The position numbers and the translations under genes were made by a program. A stretch of DNA of 64,000 bases from Thiothrix subterranea (GTDB lineage: Bacteria; Pseudomonadota; Gammaproteobacteria; Thiotrichales; Thiotrichaceae): the NCBI RefSeq assembly GCF_030930995.1, contig NZ_CP133217.1, positions 372,001 to 436,000 on the forward strand. Direction: 5' to 3'. Of the stretch, positions 1 through 8,492 are shown piece after piece (the first letter of the stretch is position 1; each line of letters opens with the position of its first letter). A model generated the notes under the pieces. That model searched no databases. It worked only from the letters and a program-made list of their open reading frames with translations, and was not told the DNA's origin.

Positions 1-83
1 TGACCATAAACCAAGTGAACGTTTTTAACATAAGGGGTTGCTCCTAATAATATTGTGAGTAACAGGCAAATTTCGTACCAGCG

Positions 84-1451
84 TCAACCGCCATGCTTCG
101 CGACCAGTCGGCGGGCGGCTTGCTGGTGCTCGTGCATCAGAGCGCGAATATCCACGTCGGGCAATTGCCCATCCACCACCTTCCACTGCCCCGCGACCAT
201 CACACGATCGGCTTTGTGTGCGCCACACAATAACAGTGCCGCCACCGGATCATGATGCCCCGAAAAGCGCAATTCATCCAGCTTAAACAGCGCCAAGTCC
301 GCCTGTTTGCCGACAGCAATTTCGCCAATATCGCTACGCCCTAACACTCGTGCCGAACCTTGCGTCGCCCAACGCAGCGCATCGTAGTGGGTAACGTTCG
401 CCGCACCATAGCGCAACCGCTGAATATACATCGCTTGGCGCACTTCGCTAATCAGGTTGGAATGGTCATTGGAAGCCGAGCCATCCACCCCAATGCCTAC
501 CGGACTTCCCGCCGCTTCCAGTTCACGAATCCGGCAAATCCCCGATGCCAGCATCATGTTGGAATTCGGGCAGTGGCAAACGCCAACGCCCGCTGCACCC
601 AAACGGCGGATTTCGTCATCATCGAAATGAATGCCATGCGCCAGCCAAGTTTGCGCCCCCAACCAGCCGACACTTTCCAGATAATCGACAGTGCGCATTC
701 CGAACATTTTCAGGCAAAAGGCTTCCTCATCGAGCGTTTCCGCCAAATGGGTGTGCAATCGCACGTGATGTTGCCCCGCCAATTCCGCACTGGCTTTCAT
801 CAAATCGGTGGTGACGGAAAACGGTGAACAAGGGGCAAGCGCAAGTTGCACCATCGCGCCTTCGCTGGAGTCGTGGTAGGCGCGGATCAAGCGGGCGCTG
901 TCATCCATAATCGCCGTTTCGGTTTGCACGGTACTTTGCGGGGGCAAGCCGCCTTGATCCTTGCCCAGACTCATTGAGCCACGGGTCAATGTTACCCGTG
1001 TGCCTACCTGTGCAGCGGCTGCCACTTGCACATCAATGGCGTGTTCCATACCCGCCGGAAACAGGTAATGGTGGTCGGCAGCGGTGGTACAACCCGACAA
1101 CAGTAATTCGCTCAACGCCAAGCGCGTTGCCACCGCCAGCATTTCCGGTTCAAGCCCCGCCCACACCGGATACAGCGATACCAGCCAGGGGAATAATTCC
1201 TGATTCAATGCACCCGGATACGCACGGGTCAGGGTTTGGTAAAAATGGTGATGGGTATTGATCAACCCCGGCAAGACAACGTGTTCACTGGCATCGAAGA
1301 CTTGCTCTACCGGCATAAGTGGTTGCTGCCCTGATGCAACCAATTCAACCAAACGGTTGCCTTGCACCACCACACCGCCGCCTGCGTCTTGCCCACTTAG
1401 GGTGAACATTGCCAACGGGTTCTTAATCCACAACCTTGCTTGGTCACTCAT
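84..1451 (-). CDS. 8-oxoguanine deaminase (amidohydrolase family)
   Basis: Cytosolic zinc amidohydrolase expected to deaminate 8-oxoguanine to urate, feeding the urate pathway encoded nearby. The 455-residue protein has the amidohydrolase metal site: THHH near residue 67, HTHLAET in the middle, and GVDGSASND carrying the catalytic Asp. As I recall the family, it matches the Pseudomonas 8-oxoguanine deaminases closely over its whole length (SGCTTAADHHYLFP, RGSMSLG, KLDELRFSG). The reading frame extends to 1535, but I start at 1451, where ATG follows AAGGAG at good spacing and MSDQARLWIKNP matches family N-termini. It is divergent from the NCS2 permease, with a candidate operator between them. 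Guanine deaminase is less likely because a separate guaD lies at 18661. Confidence 0.9.
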   Translation of the reverse strand: MSDQARLWIKNPLAMFTLSGQDAGGGVVVQGNRLVELVASGQQPLMPVEQVFDASEHVVLPGLINTHHHFYQTLTRAYPGALNQELFPWLVSLYPVWAGLEPEMLAVATRLALSELLLSGCTTAADHHYLFPAGMEHAIDVQVAAAAQVGTRVTLTRGSMSLGKDQGGLPPQSTVQTETAIMDDSARLIRAYHDSSEGAMVQLALAPCSPFSVTTDLMKASAELAGQHHVRLHTHLAETLDEEAFCLKMFGMRTVDYLESVGWLGAQTWLAHGIHFDDDEIRRLGAAGVGVCHCPNSNMMLASGICRIRELEAAGSPVGIGVDGSASNDHSNLISEVRQAMYIQRLRYGAANVTHYDALRWATQGSARVLGRSDIGEIAVGKQADLALFKLDELRFSGHHDPVAALLLCGAHKADRVMVAGQWKVVDGQLPDVDIRALMHEHQQAARRLVAKHGG

Positions 1452-1485
1452 GCCGCGTAACTCCTTAAAAAACATGGCAAGCATT

Positions 1486-1533
1486 TTGCATAGAAAACCT
1501 GACCAAGTAGACAACTTTTTCACAAGCCCTGTC
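1486..1533. promoter_or_regulatory. Divergent promoter region with RutR-like operator (site B)
   Basis: The gap between the leftward deaminase and the rightward permease holds TGACCAAGTAGACA at 1500-1513. It is a 12 of 14 match to the site at 8447-8460 read on the opposite strand, and close to the known E. coli RutR consensus (TTGACCA-NN-TGGTCAA). For the leftward gene, TTGACA (complement of 1528-1533), an 18-base spacer and TCTACT form a promoter whose -10 lies inside the operator. A weaker rightward -35, TTGCAT at 1486-1491, also flanks it. Repression by the TetR protein encoded at 7565-8251 is inferred. Confidence 0.6.
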
Positions 1534-1553
1534 AATTTAAGGAGCTACGTTTT

Positions 1554-3038
1554 ATGAGCACATCGGTTCACCCTGTTGATGAAATACTCCCCGTCGGCAA
1601 AATGGCAACATTAGGACTTCAGCACGTCCTGATTATGTATGCGGGCGCGGTCGCCGTGCCGCTGATTATCGGGCGGGCGCTGCAACTCAGCCCGGAACAA
1701 ATTTCCATGCTGATTTCGGCTGATTTGTTCGTCTGTGGCATTGTCACCCTGATCCAATCGTTTGGCATGACACAATGGTTTGGCGTTCAACTTCCCGTGA
1801 TGATGGGTGTAACCTTCGCAGCGGTTGCACCGATTGTGAGCATGGCAAAAGCCACACCGGGCATTGAAGGTGCGCAACTCATCTTCGGCGCGGTCATTGG
1901 CGCAGGGCTGATTTCGATCCTGATTGCGCCGATTGTCAGCCGCATGTTGCGGTTTTTCCCGCCAGTCGTCACGGGTACAATCATTGCGGTGATCGGCATT
2001 ACCCTGATGCGCATTGGCATCAACTGGATTTTCGGCAACCCCGTGGGACCTACCGCACCAATGATTATTAGCCCTGAACACGCGCAATGGCTGGAAGCGG
2101 TCAAAGCTGCCACGGAAACCGGGGCAAGTATTCCCGCCCCGCCTGCCAGTATCGCGCTGGCTTCCACCGTACCAAATCCCAAATACGCCACGTTGACCAA
2201 TGTGGGGATTGCCGCTGTGGTACTCGCCTCTATCCTGCTGATTTCGCGCTTTGCCAAAGGCTTTTTGTCGAATATTGCGGTACTGATCGGCATTCTGGTC
2301 GGTGGGATAATTACCGCCGCGTTGGGAATGATGACCTTTGAAAAAGTCGCCAATGCCAGTTGGTTTGGCTTGGTCATGCCCTTCCAGTTCGGAATGCCGG
2401 TATTTGATCCGCTGCTGATTCTGACCATGACGCTGGTGATGATTGTGGTAATGATTGAATCGACCGGGATGTTTTTGGCATTAGGCGAAATGACTGAACG
2501 TCCCGTTGACCAAGCCCGCTTGTCACGCGGCTTGCGTACCGACGGTTTGGGGACATTGATTGGCGGGATTTTCAATACCTTCCCTTACACCAGTTTTTCG
2601 CAAAACGTGGGGTTGGTCGCTGTCACCGGCATCCGCAGCCGCTACGTGTGTGTGGCAGGCGGTATTATTTTGGTGGTGCTGGGTTTGTTGCCAAAAATGG
2701 CGGCATTGGTGGAATCGTTACCAACCGTGGTATTGGGTGGCGCAGGTTTGGTCATGTTCGGCATGGTAGCGGCAACGGGTATCCGCATCCTCTCGCAGGT
2801 CGATTTCAAGACCAACCGCAATAACGCCATGATCGTAGCCATTTCTATCGGCATGGGTATGATTCCACTGATTGCACCCAACTTTAAGCAATGGATGCCG
2901 CACGGGATTCATTCGCTGATCGAATCCGGCATTTTGCTGGCATCGTTTAGTGCGGTATTGCTGAATCTGTTCTTCAACGGTGCGAGCAGCGATACCAGCG
3001 CGGCAGTGCGGGCGAGTGCCGAAGCAGAAGCGCACTAA
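1554..3038 (+). CDS. NCS2-family purine (xanthine/urate) permease
   Basis: Inner-membrane nucleobase:cation symporter-2 of 494 residues, expected to import xanthine or urate with protons. It is hydrophobic throughout, consistent with the 14-helix NCS2 fold. The central region has the family's Glu-bearing stretch (VVMIESTGMFLALGEMT), followed by PYTSFSQNVGLV, which carries the QN-G-hallmark. The ATG follows AAGGAG (1541-1546). It lies divergent from 8-oxoguanine deaminase and convergent with allA. Xanthine versus urate preference cannot be read from the sequence; the purine-cluster location makes uracil unlikely. Confidence 0.9.
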   Translation: MSTSVHPVDEILPVGKMATLGLQHVLIMYAGAVAVPLIIGRALQLSPEQISMLISADLFVCGIVTLIQSFGMTQWFGVQLPVMMGVTFAAVAPIVSMAKATPGIEGAQLIFGAVIGAGLISILIAPIVSRMLRFFPPVVTGTIIAVIGITLMRIGINWIFGNPVGPTAPMIISPEHAQWLEAVKAATETGASIPAPPASIALASTVPNPKYATLTNVGIAAVVLASILLISRFAKGFLSNIAVLIGILVGGIITAALGMMTFEKVANASWFGLVMPFQFGMPVFDPLLILTMTLVMIVVMIESTGMFLALGEMTERPVDQARLSRGLRTDGLGTLIGGIFNTFPYTSFSQNVGLVAVTGIRSRYVCVAGGIILVVLGLLPKMAALVESLPTVVLGGAGLVMFGMVAATGIRILSQVDFKTNRNNAMIVAISIGMGMIPLIAPNFKQWMPHGIHSLIESGILLASFSAVLLNLFFNGASSDTSAAVRASAEAEAH

Positions 3039-3051
3039 ATCAACTCTTCCT

Positions 3052-3090
3052 CCCTTCACCCCTTGCGGGGGAAGGGGTGGGGATGGGGGG
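3052..3090. repeat. G/C-rich dyad repeat, copy 1 (within allA 3' end)
   Basis: A 39-bp sequence with a CCCTTCACCCC / GGGGGAAGGG hairpin around TTGC. It recurs at 60798-60836 with a single mismatch. It lies between the permease stop and the body of the convergent allA, and it encodes AllA's last residues and stop codon. Confidence 0.8.
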
Positions 3091-3577
3091 GTATATAAAC
3101 CTCCTCCACAAACCGATACTCATCGCAATTCCCCCCATACCCACCACTGCGGTCGATACACAGAAAATCCCGCACCTCATCCAGACTGAACTGGTAGTGA
3201 TGCCAAACCCCGCGATGGTAATTCACCCCCTGATCCGCCCCGACGACAAACAGCCGCAACTGTTCCAGCAACGGCTGCTCAGCGGGCGGCGCAACCAACA
3301 CCAAAAACGGTTTGCGCTGCATCGACAGAAACGCCTGACTGCTGTGCGGATGGCGTTCCATCACTTCCACTTTCAGCGGAAACTGTGCCGGTTGCGAGCG
3401 GAAAATACTCACGGTGGGTTTGCCGTCATTTTCCAACACATCCAATTGTGCCAGATCGTGGTAACGTTCAGTACGTCCGTAATTAATGGCGTAATGCGTG
3501 CGCCCGTCACCCACCTCAATCACATCGCCAAACGGCGCAAACGCTGCCGCCGTCAACGGTTCTGGTATCAGAATCAT
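3056..3577 (-). CDS. allA: Ureidoglycolate lyase
   Basis: Cleaves ureidoglycolate to glyoxylate and urea, the last step of allantoin degradation here. The 173-residue protein has the AllA features: an N-terminal AAFAPFGDVIE, then FRSQP, MERHPHSSQAFLS (metal/substrate histidines) and YHRGVWHH. I use the ATG at 3577 because GGAGGGAGG lies just upstream and it overlaps the allantoicase stop by ATGA; the frame stays open upstream to 3739. The last roughly dozen residues (IPPHPHPFPRKG) and the stop are encoded by a dispersed palindromic repeat, so the native C-terminus has probably been replaced. It is the last gene of the leftward urate operon. Confidence 0.9.
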   Translation of the reverse strand: MILIPEPLTAAAFAPFGDVIEVGDGRTHYAINYGRTERYHDLAQLDVLENDGKPTVSIFRSQPAQFPLKVEVMERHPHSSQAFLSMQRKPFLVLVAPPAEQPLLEQLRLFVVGADQGVNYHRGVWHHYQFSLDEVRDFLCIDRSGGYGGNCDEYRFVEEVYIPPHPHPFPRKG

Positions 3578-4572
3578 TCCTCCCTCCGCACCTTGCCAAA
3601 CGCCCGCAAGCGACTCACCCCACCATCGGGGTAAATATTCAAACGCAAATGCGACACCGGCCCAATCTGCCGCAATTGCTCGATAAAAGTAAACTCGGTA
3701 TCCGCCGCCATGCGCTGGGGAGGCAGGATTTGATCCCAATAAAGGCTTTGCGTGGCAATGCTATCCTCGTTGCCACCTTGATAGAGCGTGCCGCACACCG
3801 AACATTCATACGGGTAATTGCCTTTAAAATGCGCGGTATCAATCACCAGCCGGGTAATTTGCCCCACATACGCCAAGCGCAAAATGATCCAATCAAACCC
3901 CGGTTCGCGGCGGCGACGGGTTTCCCAGCCATCGCCCATATTCACGCCTTTACCGGGGGCAATCAGGTTGCTGATATGCCCAAAGTGCATGTCGCTGGCA
4001 CACAACGCTCGTCCACCGTTGAGCATCGCCGCCAAATCAAGTTCGCCATCCAGCTCGTCGGCACTGAGTTCGCGGCGTACTTGTCCGTAAACCCGTAACC
4101 GCGCAATGCCGCCATCGGGGTAAATATTCAAGCGCAAATAATTCCACACCTCACGCGAACCGATTTCAAACGTATTGTGTGAATTGCCCTGCAAAGCCCG
4201 CGAATGCAGCAACGGAAACCAGCGGGTATTCTCATCCGGCGGGGTTTTGCTGTAACAGGCTTCAATGCTGGCAGAAGGTGCAAAATTGCCGGTGAAATGA
4301 GCAGTATCCAAATCCACCCCGTAAATCACGCCGGAGCAGATTTTGATAATCGCGTAATCGTAACCATCACCGCGTTTGCGGCGGGTTTCCCAACCATCCA
4401 TCCACTTGCCGTTGTCGTCGTACTTGCCCGGAATAAACACCGGTTCTTCAGGCTGGATCAGGCGTTCCAATGGTGCAAAAAACTCATCGGTCGCATAGAC
4501 AGCTTGCGCCCCCAAACGTGGTTGGGCGAGGTCAATCCAATAGTTTTGCAAGGTTTTCAATAAATCATTCAT
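3574..4572 (-). CDS. alc: Allantoicase
   Basis: Hydrolyses allantoate to (S)-ureidoglycolate and urea. It consists of two homologous allantoicase repeats, each with a DGWETRR-(K/R)-GDGYD/EPGFDW motif followed by an aspartate-histidine stretch (DLDTAHFTGNFAP in the first, VIDTAHFKGNYP in the second) and RLNIYPDGG..RLR. The length (332 residues from the ATG at 4572) is normal for the family. A TTG start at 4590 would overlap the uraD stop and add six residues; neither start has a strong ribosome-binding site. The gene sits between uraD and allA and overlaps allA by 4 bp. Confidence 0.92.
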   Translation of the reverse strand: MNDLLKTLQNYWIDLAQPRLGAQAVYATDEFFAPLERLIQPEEPVFIPGKYDDNGKWMDGWETRRKRGDGYDYAIIKICSGVIYGVDLDTAHFTGNFAPSASIEACYSKTPPDENTRWFPLLHSRALQGNSHNTFEIGSREVWNYLRLNIYPDGGIARLRVYGQVRRELSADELDGELDLAAMLNGGRALCASDMHFGHISNLIAPGKGVNMGDGWETRRRREPGFDWIILRLAYVGQITRLVIDTAHFKGNYPYECSVCGTLYQGGNEDSIATQSLYWDQILPPQRMAADTEFTFIEQLRQIGPVSHLRLNIYPDGGVSRLRAFGKVRREE

Positions 4573-4582
4573 TGTGTATCGG

Positions 4583-5092
4583 TTACTCAATCAGGTCAGC
4601 AATACGGAAGGCGGCAATACGATTGATTTGCGCCAGCGCCGTGGCAAATTCTGCTTCCGGCGTATTATCAATTCGCTGTTCAAAACCGCTAAGAATCTGG
4701 TGTTTGGTAGCGTTTTTCACCGCCATAATGAACGGGAAACCGAAGCGAGCCTGATAGCGCGTATTCAGTTCGGTGAAACGCGCAAATTCCTCTGCCGTCA
4801 ATTGCCCCAAGCCTGCGCCAGCCTGTTCACGGGTCGATTCCGCTGTCAATTCGCCGCGCAATGCCGCCTTGCCTGCAAGATCAGGATGCGCCCGAATCAA
4901 CGCCAATTGCTCGTCGTGGTCAGCTTGCGCCAAGGTTGCCCGCATCGCTTGCAACAGCGCGTCCACATCCGCAAATGGCAAGTAGGCAAAGCTACGTTCC
5001 GCCATCCACGGCGAATGTTCGTACACCCCTCCGAGCAGCGCCACAAATGCGGCCTGATCCAATTGATTCAAAGCACTAAGGGATGTTTTCAT
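4583..5092 (-). CDS. uraD: OHCU decarboxylase
   Basis: Decarboxylates 2-oxo-4-hydroxy-4-carboxy-5-ureidoimidazoline to (S)-allantoin. The 169-residue protein shows the family signature set: the EHSPW histidine, LIRAHPDLAGKAA, EQAGAGL and FGFPFIMAVK. Length is typical. The start overlaps the puuE stop by ATGA, so translation is likely coupled. It acts with HiuH and the urate oxidase encoded upstream in the same operon. Confidence 0.95.
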   Translation of the reverse strand: MKTSLSALNQLDQAAFVALLGGVYEHSPWMAERSFAYLPFADVDALLQAMRATLAQADHDEQLALIRAHPDLAGKAALRGELTAESTREQAGAGLGQLTAEEFARFTELNTRYQARFGFPFIMAVKNATKHQILSGFEQRIDNTPEAEFATALAQINRIAAFRIADLIE

Positions 5093-6003
5093 GTTACCGG
5101 GTGCTCCTTAATCCAGTGTTGAGCAATGTCGATGCGGCGGCAAAACCACACATCCTGATGTTGCTGAGCGTATTCGACAAAACGTTGCAAAGCGCGGAAA
5201 CGTCCGGGGCGACCAATCAAGCGGCAATGCAGCCCAATCGACAGCATCTTCGGCGTTTCCTCACCTTCGGCATACAACACATCAAACGCATCTTTGAGGT
5301 ACTGCAAAAACTGCTCGCCACTGTTAAAGCCCTGCGGGGATGCAAAGCGCATGTCGTTGGTATCCAGCGTGTACGGCACGATTAAATGATCCTTGTCGCC
5401 GACCTTAATCCAAAACGGCAAATCATCGCTGTAATCATCCGCGTCGTAGAGAAAACCACCCTGCTCTACCAGCAATTCGCGGGTATGCGGGCTATTGCGC
5501 CCGGTGTACCAGCCCTTGGATTTCTCGCCCGTCATGCGCTCGATAATCGCAACGGCGCGTTGCATGTGTTCGCGTTCTTGCTCACGGCTCATCCATTGGT
5601 AATCAATCCAACGCCAACCATGGCTACAGATTTCATAGCCGTTTTCCAGCATTGCCTCGACAGCGTGGGGGTTGCGTTCCAATGCCATTGCCACGCCGAA
5701 AATGGTCAGCGGAATACCGCGTTCCCGGAAGTAACGGATAATGCGCCAAAATCCAGCACGGCTGCCGTATTCGTAAATGGATTCCATGCTGGGGTGGCGT
5801 ACCCCTTCGTAAGGTCGCGCACCGACGATTTCAGACAGGAAGGCTTCGGAGGCAGCATCACCGTGTAATACACAGTTTTCGCCGCCTTCTTCGTAATTCA
5901 GCACAAATTGCACCGCGATACGCGCACCGCCCGGCCAGTTGGCATGGGGTACGTGATCGGCGTAACCGACCAAATCGCGGGGATAGACGGTATGTTCAGG
6001 CAT
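5089..6003 (-). CDS. puuE: Allantoinase (PuuE type, polysaccharide-deacetylase fold)
   Basis: Hydrolyses allantoin to allantoate. At 304 residues it belongs to the NodB/polysaccharide-deacetylase-like allantoinases rather than the amidohydrolase AllB. Landmarks are YPRDLVGYADHVPHANWPGGARIAVQFVLNYEEGGE, ICSHGWRW and GWYTGRNSPHTRELL. It starts 9 bases after the puuD stop and overlaps uraD by 4 bases. Confidence 0.93.
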   Translation of the reverse strand: MPEHTVYPRDLVGYADHVPHANWPGGARIAVQFVLNYEEGGENCVLHGDAASEAFLSEIVGARPYEGVRHPSMESIYEYGSRAGFWRIIRYFRERGIPLTIFGVAMALERNPHAVEAMLENGYEICSHGWRWIDYQWMSREQEREHMQRAVAIIERMTGEKSKGWYTGRNSPHTRELLVEQGGFLYDADDYSDDLPFWIKVGDKDHLIVPYTLDTNDMRFASPQGFNSGEQFLQYLKDAFDVLYAEGEETPKMLSIGLHCRLIGRPGRFRALQRFVEYAQQHQDVWFCRRIDIAQHWIKEHPVT

Positions 6004-6012
6004 AGTGAATAC

Positions 6013-7191
6013 TCATGGTTGAACCTGACGCGCCCATTGCACCAGCAACTGGCGTTCGTCTTCGGTCATGCCGGTAGTATTACCCAATGGCATAATGCGC
6101 GAAGACACTTGGCTGGCAATCTGGGTGGCTTGGCTACGCGCTTGCGCCTCGGTTTCCAGCATCACGCCTTTGGGTGCAGCGGTAAACGCGGTGCTGGTGG
6201 GTTGCGCCGCATGGCAACTGATGCAATGCTGTTGCAGCAAGCCTTGCACTTGATTGAACTGAATTTCACCCGCCGCCTTTTGCGACAACGCCGGATAACT
6301 GGCAACTAACGCCGTGCCAATAAACACGACAAACGCCACCACCAACATCCAGCCCGCTTTGAAATTGCCTTGCTTGTCACGCACATTGAAATAATGGCGC
6401 ACCAATACCCCAACGGCGAACAACGCAATCAAAATCAGCCAGTTCCATTCCCCGCCAAACGTCGCTGGGTAATGGTTGCTGAACATGCAAAACAGCACCG
6501 GCAAGGTCAGGTAATTATTGTGCAAGGAACGTTGCCCTGCATCGTTAGCAAGCTGTTTATTCTGCGGCTGCCCCGCCAACGTCGCCTGCACCAATTGCCG
6601 CTGGGCGGGCATAATGACGAAAAACACATTGCCACTCATCCAGGTTGCCAGCATTGCGCCAACATGCAGAAATGCACCACGCCCGCTGAATACCTGTGTC
6701 AGCACAATCGTCATGAGGATAATGAAGACTGCCGTCAATACCACGCTGCGGGTCTGGTTACTGCGCCCAAACGCTGAATTCCACAAGCCGTGATACACCA
6801 GCCAGCTACCCGCCAAGGTTGCCAGACTGATAACAATCGCTTGCCACGCAGTCAGCGCCATGACCGCCGGATCAATCAAATAGGCTTCCGCGCCAAAATA
6901 ATAAACGATGACCAGCATCACGAAACCGCTCATCCACGTCCAATACGATTCCCACTTGAACCAATGCAGCGGTTCGGGCAGTTGACCCGGCTCGATATTG
7001 CGCTTTTCCACATTGAAAAAGCCCCCCGCGTGGAGCGCCCACAATTGCCCCGACACTTTCGGGTCATCCGAAGTCAGCAGATGGTTGAGTAACCAATTGA
7101 AGTAAAACGATGCGCCGATCCACGCAATGCCGGTGATAATGTGTATCCAGCGAAATGCCAGACCTAACCATTCCAGAATAAGGGATTCCAT
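6013..7191 (-). CDS. puuD: Membrane urate oxidase with C-terminal cytochrome c domain (PuuD)
   Basis: Oxidises urate to 5-hydroxyisourate, passing electrons through its own heme instead of making H2O2 as soluble uricase does. The N-terminal ~290 residues are the multi-helix DUF989-type membrane domain (FRWIHIITGIAWIGASFYFNW). A periplasmic c-type domain follows, with CISCH near residue 333 and a later axial-Met region (ASRIMPLGNTTGMT). I start at 7191 (MESLILEWL), about 12 bases after AAGGAG, giving 392 residues. Its electrons presumably enter the respiratory chain. Confidence 0.9.
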   Translation of the reverse strand: MESLILEWLGLAFRWIHIITGIAWIGASFYFNWLLNHLLTSDDPKVSGQLWALHAGGFFNVEKRNIEPGQLPEPLHWFKWESYWTWMSGFVMLVIVYYFGAEAYLIDPAVMALTAWQAIVISLATLAGSWLVYHGLWNSAFGRSNQTRSVVLTAVFIILMTIVLTQVFSGRGAFLHVGAMLATWMSGNVFFVIMPAQRQLVQATLAGQPQNKQLANDAGQRSLHNNYLTLPVLFCMFSNHYPATFGGEWNWLILIALFAVGVLVRHYFNVRDKQGNFKAGWMLVVAFVVFIGTALVASYPALSQKAAGEIQFNQVQGLLQQHCISCHAAQPTSTAFTAAPKGVMLETEAQARSQATQIASQVSSRIMPLGNTTGMTEDERQLLVQWARQVQP

Positions 7192-7211
7192 CAGCCAAGA
7201 CTCCTTAACGG

Positions 7212-7568
7212 CTAACTGCCGCGATAGGTGGAATAACTCCAAGGGGAGACAAGTAGCGGGACGTGGTAGTGGGCGCTGACATCGGCAATCCCGAAACGCA
7301 GGGTAATCACATCCAGAAACGGCGGGGCATCCAACGGCGTATGGCGCTGCTGGAAATAGTCAGCGGTGTGGAAGACCAACTCCCAAATGCCGGTTTGCAT
7401 CTCATCCGCACTCAGCAAAGGGCTATCGCAACGCCCATCAGCATTGGTAAACGCCTGTTTCATCAGAATACGGGGCGCGTTTTCCGGGCAGGCATACAGT
7501 GCCAGCTTCACCCCCGCAGCGGGGCAACCATTGGCGGTATCCAGAACATGTGTGGTTAATCCGGTCAT
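7212..7568 (-). CDS. hiuH: 5-hydroxyisourate hydrolase (transthyretin-like)
   Basis: Converts 5-hydroxyisourate to OHCU between PuuD and UraD. The 118-residue protein begins with the conserved [17 protein letters not shown] and ends in the diagnostic YRGS tetrapeptide. FHTADYF and [19 protein letters not shown] carry the catalytic histidine/serine region. The ATG overlaps the TetR stop (ATGA), placing the regulator and this enzyme in one transcript. Confidence 0.96.
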   Translation of the reverse strand: MTGLTTHVLDTANGCPAAGVKLALYACPENAPRILMKQAFTNADGRCDSPLLSADEMQTGIWELVFHTADYFQQRHTPLDAPPFLDVITLRFGIADVSAHYHVPLLVSPWSYSTYRGS

Positions 7569-8251
7569 CTTGGTGATTCATTTCCTTGGTAGGGGTGAAA
7601 CGGTTGTACGCCGCAACCTTTAAGGATTACGTGCAACAAGGTTTGGGTTGCCCGCTCGTAGTCTGCGGCTTGCAGTGTTTGACCGGGTTTGCCCAGTGCC
7701 GCACTGATCTGGCAGGCAAAATCGGCGTAATGCTGGGTGGATGACCACAGCAGGAAAATCACATGCGCCGGGTCGAGCCGATCCATTTTGCCTTGCGCCA
7801 TCCATGCCTCAAATACCGCCGTCCTGCCCTTGAACCATTCCAGATAACCTGTGCTGAAATATTCCTGCAAGTAAGGTGCGCCGCTCATGATTTCGATACC
7901 AAAAATGCGCGATGCTTGCGGGTATGCCTGTGCCAGCCGCATTTTGGCGCGGATATAGGCTTCCAGTTCCACCGCCGGGTCGCCTGCTGCATCCAATTTC
8001 ACCAGCAGCTTGTCCCACATATCCAAGATGTGTGCCAACACCGCCACGTACAGCCGCAACTTGGAACCAAAGTAGTAATGGATATTGGCTTTGGGCAGCC
8101 CGGCATGGTCGGCAATGCTTTGCATACTCGCGCCTTTGTAGCCGTGGCGGGCAAATTCGGCTTCGGCGGCGGCAATGATTTTGCATTCATTGTCTTTGCG
8201 AATACGCCCTGCCGAACCGTTGGCGGTGTGTGAGTCAAGCTCAATAAACAT
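7565..8251 (-). CDS. TetR-family regulator, RutR/YcdC type
   Basis: Probable purine-responsive repressor and first gene of the hiuH-allA operon. The N-terminal helix-turn-helix is [33 protein letters not shown] (about residues 33-65), the classical TetR arrangement. The C-terminal ligand domain resembles the RutR/YcdC_C group ([23 protein letters not shown]). It is divergent from the tsx-xdh operon. Two RutR-like operators flank the purine genes (8447-8460 and 1500-1513), so autoregulation plus control of both divergent sets is a reasonable inference. The ligand is unknown; urate, xanthine or a related purine would fit. Confidence 0.85.
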   Translation of the reverse strand: MFIELDSHTANGSAGRIRKDNECKIIAAAEAEFARHGYKGASMQSIADHAGLPKANIHYYFGSKLRLYVAVLAHILDMWDKLLVKLDAAGDPAVELEAYIRAKMRLAQAYPQASRIFGIEIMSGAPYLQEYFSTGYLEWFKGRTAVFEAWMAQGKMDRLDPAHVIFLLWSSTQHYADFACQISAALGKPGQTLQAADYERATQTLLHVILKGCGVQPFHPYQGNESPR

Positions 8252-8438
8252 GGAAAGCTAACCTTTTTGCCGATTCGCCATGCACCATGACGATTATGTT
8301 ACGCACTAATCAAGCGCATTATTTTACAGGGAGTTGTTAGACGATAACGTAAAAACTTACCCAATCTAAGACATGCCTAAGGTTATCGGTGAATATTGCA
8401 CATTCATGCAAACAGTTGGCGCGATTATTGCCTTTCTA

Positions 8439-8469
8439 TTGAAAGCTGTCCAGTTGGTCAGGTTTTAAT
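8439..8469 (+). promoter_or_regulatory. tsx-xdh promoter with RutR-like operator (site A)
   Basis: TGTCCAGTTGGTCA at 8447-8460 is a 14-bp dyad differing from the RutR core (TGACCA-NN-TGGTCA) at one base. It lies between a -35-like TTGAAA (8439-8444) and a -10-like TTTTAAT (8463-8469), the usual place for a repressor to block polymerase. The rest of the 8252-8492 gap between the divergent regulator and channel genes shows no reading frame or other strong motif. Confidence 0.65.
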
Positions 8470-8492
8470 GAATAGCAACGAGGTGAAATTTT

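Noticed and set aside
1611-2575. Long antisense reading frames across the NCS2 permease
   Set aside because: They are shadows of a strongly coding hydrophobic gene; their products are low-complexity and lack starts with ribosome-binding sites.
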